Assembly (NCBI GenBank): GCA_900552755.1
Contig: USAY01000083.1
Span: 1-8,416, forward strand
Length of the DNA stretch: 8,416 nt
From: an uncultured Collinsella sp.
GTDB taxonomy: Bacteria > Actinomycetota > Coriobacteriia > Coriobacteriales > Coriobacteriaceae
Direction of reading: 5' to 3'
Below the pieces are notes generated by a model. That model saw nothing but the letters and a program-made list of their open reading frames with translations, made no database searches and was not told the origin of the DNA. Of the stretch, positions 5,912-8,416 are shown one piece after another (the first letter of the stretch is position 1; every line of letters starts with the position of its first letter). The position numbers were made by a program, and so were the translations under genes.

Positions 5912-6130
5912 CTATTTGTAGCGATAGGTGATGCGGCCGCGGGTCAGGTCGTACGGGGAAAGCTCCACGACAACCCTGTCACCGGGGAGAATACGGATGT
6001 AATTCATTCGGATCTTGCCAGAAATGTTGCACAGAACCGAATGACCGTTCTCGAGCTCGACCTTAAACATGGCGTTGGGCAACGGTTCCTTTACCGTACC
6101 CTCGAGCTCAATTGCGTCTTCCTTCTTCAC
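5912..6130 (-). CDS. infA: Translation initiation factor IF-1
   Basis: IF-1 binds the A site of the 30S subunit during initiation. It is a single OB-fold protein. The segments LPNAMFKVELENGH, ISGKIRMNYIRILPGD and ELSPYDLTRGRITYRYK are diagnostic. I choose GTG at 6130, which gives 72 residues (MKKEDAIELEGTV...), exactly the family length and aligned with E. coli MAKEDNIEMQGTV. A TTG at 6136 would add two residues. The only nearby purine-rich site, AGAAAG, is about 4 bases from TTG and 10 from GTG, so the choice is not certain. An ATG at 6140 is out of frame. The gene has its own promoter and is separated from map by 231 bases. Confidence 0.95.
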   Translation of the reverse strand: MKKEDAIELEGTVKEPLPNAMFKVELENGHSVLCNISGKIRMNYIRILPGDRVVVELSPYDLTRGRITYRYK

Positions 6131-6169
6131 AAGCAATCATCTTTCTCTAGAAAACGACAGCGATTGAGT

Positions 6170-6198
6170 ATTCTACAACACGTATGCACGCATCGTAA
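6170..6198 (-). promoter_or_regulatory. Sigma-70-type promoter of infA
   Basis: On the minus strand, TTACGA (6193-6198), a 17-base spacer, then TAGAAT (6170-6175; 5 of 6 to TATAAT). The expected transcript start, near 6163, gives a leader of about 30 bases before infA. The surrounding sequence is A/T-rich compared with the genes. It would drive infA and probably the alpha operon. Confidence 0.65.
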
Positions 6199-6240
6199 TA
6201 ACTTCGTAATGGCTCCACAACTAGATGGAACTTGTTACAT

Positions 6241-6371
6241 TGAAATGTAAAACAAAGCCGTTCCCTGATGCCCAAGATCGCCTTGAAATGAGAAGACATA
6301 GACCTTGGGGTCATGCCTTCGAAATTGAAAGGCGAGGTTGGGCATCAGGGGGCGACGACTTTTACATTTCA
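6241..6371. repeat. 131-base imperfect inverted repeat between map and infA
   Basis: Three matched blocks in nested order. TGAAATGTAAAA (6241-6252) pairs with TTTTACATTTCA (6360-6371), 12 bp perfect. CCCTGATGCCCAA (6263-6275) pairs with TTGGGCATCAGGG (6338-6350), 13 bp perfect. TCGCCTT (6278-6284) pairs with AAGGCGA (6329-6335), 7 bp. The centre also folds: GAAGACAT (6292-6299) with ATGCCTTC (6313-6320), one mismatch, and GACC/GGTC around loop TTGG. Only one asymmetric internal loop (10 by 9 bases) separates the outer and middle blocks. The right arm contains the last codons and the TAA stop of map (6362-6364). On the minus strand the middle stem is followed by GGCTTTGTTTT, so it could act as a terminator for secY-adk-map. 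The nested symmetric ends also resemble a small palindromic (MITE-like) element. Confidence 0.85.
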
Positions 6372-7150
6372 CCGCCTTGGAGGGAGCACCAAGCACCTTG
6401 GGCATCCGTGGTGAGAATCACCGGACCGTCATTGGTAATGGCGACGGTGTTCTCGTAGTGCGCGGCGGGCAGGTGATCGTTGGTCGTAACAATCCAACCG
6501 TCGGAGCCCGTGCTCACATGGTTGGAACCCATCGTAACCATCGGCTCGATGGCAATGACCATGCCGGCCTGGAGGCGAACGCCCCTCCCCTTCTTTCCAT
6601 AGTTAGGAACGTTGGGGTCCTCGTGCATCACGCGGCCAATGCCATGGCCTACATAATCACGAAGCACACCGTAACCGTGAGACTCGGCGAGGGACTGAAC
6701 GGCATAACCGACGTCCCCGATATGGTTACCGGGAACAGCCTGCTCGATGGCAGCCTTAAGGCAATCGCGCGTGACCTCGCACAAAGCCTTGGCTTCGGGC
6801 GTGGGGGTGCCGACGAAAAACGTCCAAGCATTATCGCCGACCCAACCGTCGACAACGGCTCCCGTATCGATGGAGATGATATCGCCATCGCGCAGGATCA
6901 TGTCGGGGTTGGGAATACCGTGGACCACGGCATCGTTGATCGATGCGCAAATGGTCCCCGGGAACTCGCCGTAACCCTTAAAGGCCGGGGTGCCGCCATG
7001 CATGCGGATAATCTGCTCCGCGAGCTGATCGAGCTCAAAGGTGGAAACGCCGGGGCGCACCATGGCTCCAACGTGGCGGAGCGCCATCTTAGATAGCGCT
7101 CCTGCCTTCTTCATCTGCTCGATTTGCGTTGCAGACTTAATCTTGATCAT
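6362..7150 (-). CDS. map: Type I methionine aminopeptidase
   Basis: Removes the initiator Met from nascent proteins in the cytoplasm, using two metal ions. The 262 residues are normal for a bacterial enzyme without an N-terminal zinc extension. The five metal ligands are all visible: D95 (SIDTG), D106 (GDNAWT), H169 (VGHGIG), E202 (AIEPM) and E233 (YENTV). The active-site His residues H77 (VVHGIP) and H176 (MHEDP) are also present. The ATG at 7150 overlaps the adk stop as ATGA, so translation is probably coupled. The last three codons and stop lie in the arm of the inverted repeat described above. Confidence 0.98.
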   Translation of the reverse strand: MIKIKSATQIEQMKKAGALSKMALRHVGAMVRPGVSTFELDQLAEQIIRMHGGTPAFKGYGEFPGTICASINDAVVHGIPNPDMILRDGDIISIDTGAVVDGWVGDNAWTFFVGTPTPEAKALCEVTRDCLKAAIEQAVPGNHIGDVGYAVQSLAESHGYGVLRDYVGHGIGRVMHEDPNVPNYGKKGRGVRLQAGMVIAIEPMVTMGSNHVSTGSDGWIVTTNDHLPAAHYENTVAITNDGPVILTTDAQGAWCSLQGGEM

Positions 7151-7773
7151 AGACCGAGAGCCTCTTTGACATCCCCGTACACGGTCTCGCGAGCCTGGTC
7201 ACCGTTGACCGACTTGAGCAGACCCTGGCCACGATAGTAGTCGACGAGCGGGCTCGTGGACTTCTCGTAGACGTCGAGACGGTTCTTGATGGTCTCGGGC
7301 TTGTCGTCGTCGCGCTGATACATCTCGCCGCCACACTTGGGGCAGGTAGCATCGGCAGCGGTGCCGGTGTAACCGCAGGCGCGGCAGGTGCGACGCGAAG
7401 ACAGACGATCGATAATGACCTCGGGGGCCACATCGACCAGAAGGGCGCAGTCGATCTCGCGACCCATGGCGGAGAGCTCGGAATCGAGCGTCACGGCCTG
7501 GGCGGTGTTGCGCGGGAAGCCGTCGAGGATGAAGCCCTGCTGGGCGTCATCGGCGGCAAGGCGCTCCTTGACAAGGTCGATCACGAGCTGGTCGGGAACG
7601 AGCTCGCCAGCGTCCATGTACTTCTTAGCCTGAATACCAAGCTCGGTGCCACCCTTGACGGCAGCACGCAGCAGGTCGCCCGTGGAAATATGGGCGACGC
7701 CAAACTCGGCGACGAGCTCCTGTGCGACGGTGCCCTTACCGGCACCCGGAGCTCCGAGCAATACGAGGTTCAT
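7147..7773 (-). CDS. adk: Adenylate kinase, four-Cys zinc lid
   Basis: Interconverts ATP + AMP and 2 ADP. The 208 residues start at ATG 7773, chosen because AGGAGG (7781-7786) lies 7 bases upstream; a TTG at 7779 would be only 1 base from it. The P-loop GAPGAGKGT is at 7-15, the AMP-binding segment STGDLLRAA at about 30-38, and LDGFPR at 83-88. The lid holds C130-x2-C133 and C144-x2-C147, a structural zinc site as in Gram-positive adenylate kinases, with the two Cys pairs 10 residues apart. RDDDKPETIKNRL follows the lid. The gene sits 18 bases after secY and overlaps map by 4 bases. Confidence 0.98.
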   Translation of the reverse strand: MNLVLLGAPGAGKGTVAQELVAEFGVAHISTGDLLRAAVKGGTELGIQAKKYMDAGELVPDQLVIDLVKERLAADDAQQGFILDGFPRNTAQAVTLDSELSAMGREIDCALLVDVAPEVIIDRLSSRRTCRACGYTGTAADATCPKCGGEMYQRDDDKPETIKNRLDVYEKSTSPLVDYYRGQGLLKSVNGDQARETVYGDVKEALGL

Positions 7774-7780
7774 GAGCAAT

Positions 7781-7786
7781 CCTCCT
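7781..7786 (-). promoter_or_regulatory. Ribosome binding site fixing the adk start
   Basis: AGGAGG on the minus strand, with a 7-base spacer to ATG 7773. It decides against the upstream in-frame TTG at 7779. It lies within the 18-base gap after the secY stop. Confidence 0.85.
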
Positions 7787-7791
7787 CTAGC

Positions 7792-8416
7792 CTATTTAAA
7801 GAATCCATCGTAATCATACATCTTGATCTGGCCTTCGAGCTTATCGACCGTGTCGAGCACGACGCCGACCATGATGAGGATGGACGTGCCGCCAAATGCC
7901 TGGATCAGATGGTTACCCGTGAAGGAGAAGATGATCGAAGGCACGATGGCGATGAGCGCCAAAAAGACAGCGCTGGGAAGCGTGATCTTGTTGAGCGCGT
8001 TCTTGATGTAGGCCGCGGTAGCCCTACCCGGACGGACGCCCGGAATAAAGCCGCCCTGCTTCTTAAGGTTATCGGCCGTGTCATCGGGGTTGAACACCAT
8101 GGAGGTGTAGAAGTACGCGAAGAACACAATGAGGACAACGTTAAGCACCCAGTTAAGCCAACCGGTCGAAAGCGCGGAGGCAACTGCCTGAATCCAGCCG
8201 ATGCCGGGGAAGAACACGGCAATCTGAGCCGGGAAGTACAGCAGCGCCGAAGCGAAGATGATCGGCACGACACCCGCGGTGTTGACCTTGATGGGCAGGT
8301 AGGTGGTCTGGCCACCCATCATGCGACGGCCCACGACGCGCTTAGCGTAGGAGACCGGGATGCGGCGCTGGCCGCGCTCAAGGAAAACAATCAGCGGGAT
8401 AACCAGCAGGATGATG
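7792..8416 (-). CDS. secY: Protein translocase subunit SecY, C-terminal half
   Basis: The channel subunit of the SecYEG translocon in the cytoplasmic membrane. The gene enters from the right edge of the window, so only the last 207 or so residues are visible; the frame is open to 8416 and the GTG at 8334 is internal, not a start. The visible part has the end of one membrane helix (LLVIPLIVF), the cytoplasmic loop ERGQRRIPVSYAKRVVGRR, then helices around VNTAGVVPIIFASALLYF, WVLNVVLIVFFAYFYTSMV, AVFLALIAIVPSIIF and TSILIMVGVVLDTV. The conserved cytoplasmic loop GGFIPGVRPGRATAAYI carries the Arg needed for SecA function in E. coli (R357 region). It ends DYDGFFK with TAG. Position directly before adk is the usual spc-operon order. 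Confidence 0.98.
   Translation of the reverse strand, partial: IILLVIPLIVFLERGQRRIPVSYAKRVVGRRMMGGQTTYLPIKVNTAGVVPIIFASALLYFPAQIAVFFPGIGWIQAVASALSTGWLNWVLNVVLIVFFAYFYTSMVFNPDDTADNLKKQGGFIPGVRPGRATAAYIKNALNKITLPSAVFLALIAIVPSIIFSFTGNHLIQAFGGTSILIMVGVVLDTVDKLEGQIKMYDYDGFFK

Noticed and set aside
1..8416. CRISPR arrays, tRNA/rRNA genes, insertion sequences, defence or toxin-antitoxin pairs
   Set aside because: I searched for these by eye and found no repeat-spacer pattern, no tRNA-like fold, no transposase and no paired small genes. The DUF4145 gene alone does not make a defence system.

Overview
The window is mostly one strand-coherent (minus-strand) ribosomal-protein/RNA polymerase block from a high-GC Gram-positive bacterium. 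Its left end appears to be an assembly artefact. Gene order in the direction of transcription (right to left) is secY (partial), adk, map, infA, rpmJ, rpsM, rpsK, rpsD, rpoA, rplQ, truA, then a family-2-type glycosyltransferase gene. This is the end of the spc operon followed by the alpha operon, as found in Actinomycetota and Bacillota. The GC-rich codon use, the Lys/Ala/Glu-rich tail on L17 and the overall look of the proteins suggest Actinomycetota, class Coriobacteriia, probably Collinsella. That assignment is recognition, not a database result.

Right part (6362-8416): secY, adk and map are tightly packed, and adk/map overlap by ATGA. They supply the Sec translocon channel, adenylate kinase and N-terminal Met removal. 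Next comes a 231-base gap. It holds a roughly 131-base imperfect inverted repeat that starts inside the map stop region, and a good sigma-70-like promoter for infA. Middle part (2752-6130): infA, a 150-base leader with two hairpins, then rpmJ-rpsM-rpsK-rpsD-rpoA-rplQ. The block closes with a textbook intrinsic terminator (2695-2725). truA starts only 35 bases beyond the terminator's T-run, and a glycosyltransferase gene follows truA.

Left part (1-~780): bases 1-41 are Illumina adapter (end of the Read-2 adapter, a 7-base barcode, and the P7 complement), followed by an A-run. This is joined to a Bacillota/Lachnospiraceae-like DUF4145 gene. That gene is in turn joined, apparently chimerically, to the glycosyltransferase, which has no stop codon of its own. 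By accident the frame stays open from the glycosyltransferase through the DUF4145 gene into the adapter, so automatic annotation would probably report a false fusion protein ending in the well-known adapter peptide QAEDGIRD.

I do not see a novel multi-gene system here. The most biologically interesting unexplained structures are the long inverted repeat between map and infA and the structured leader before rpmJ.
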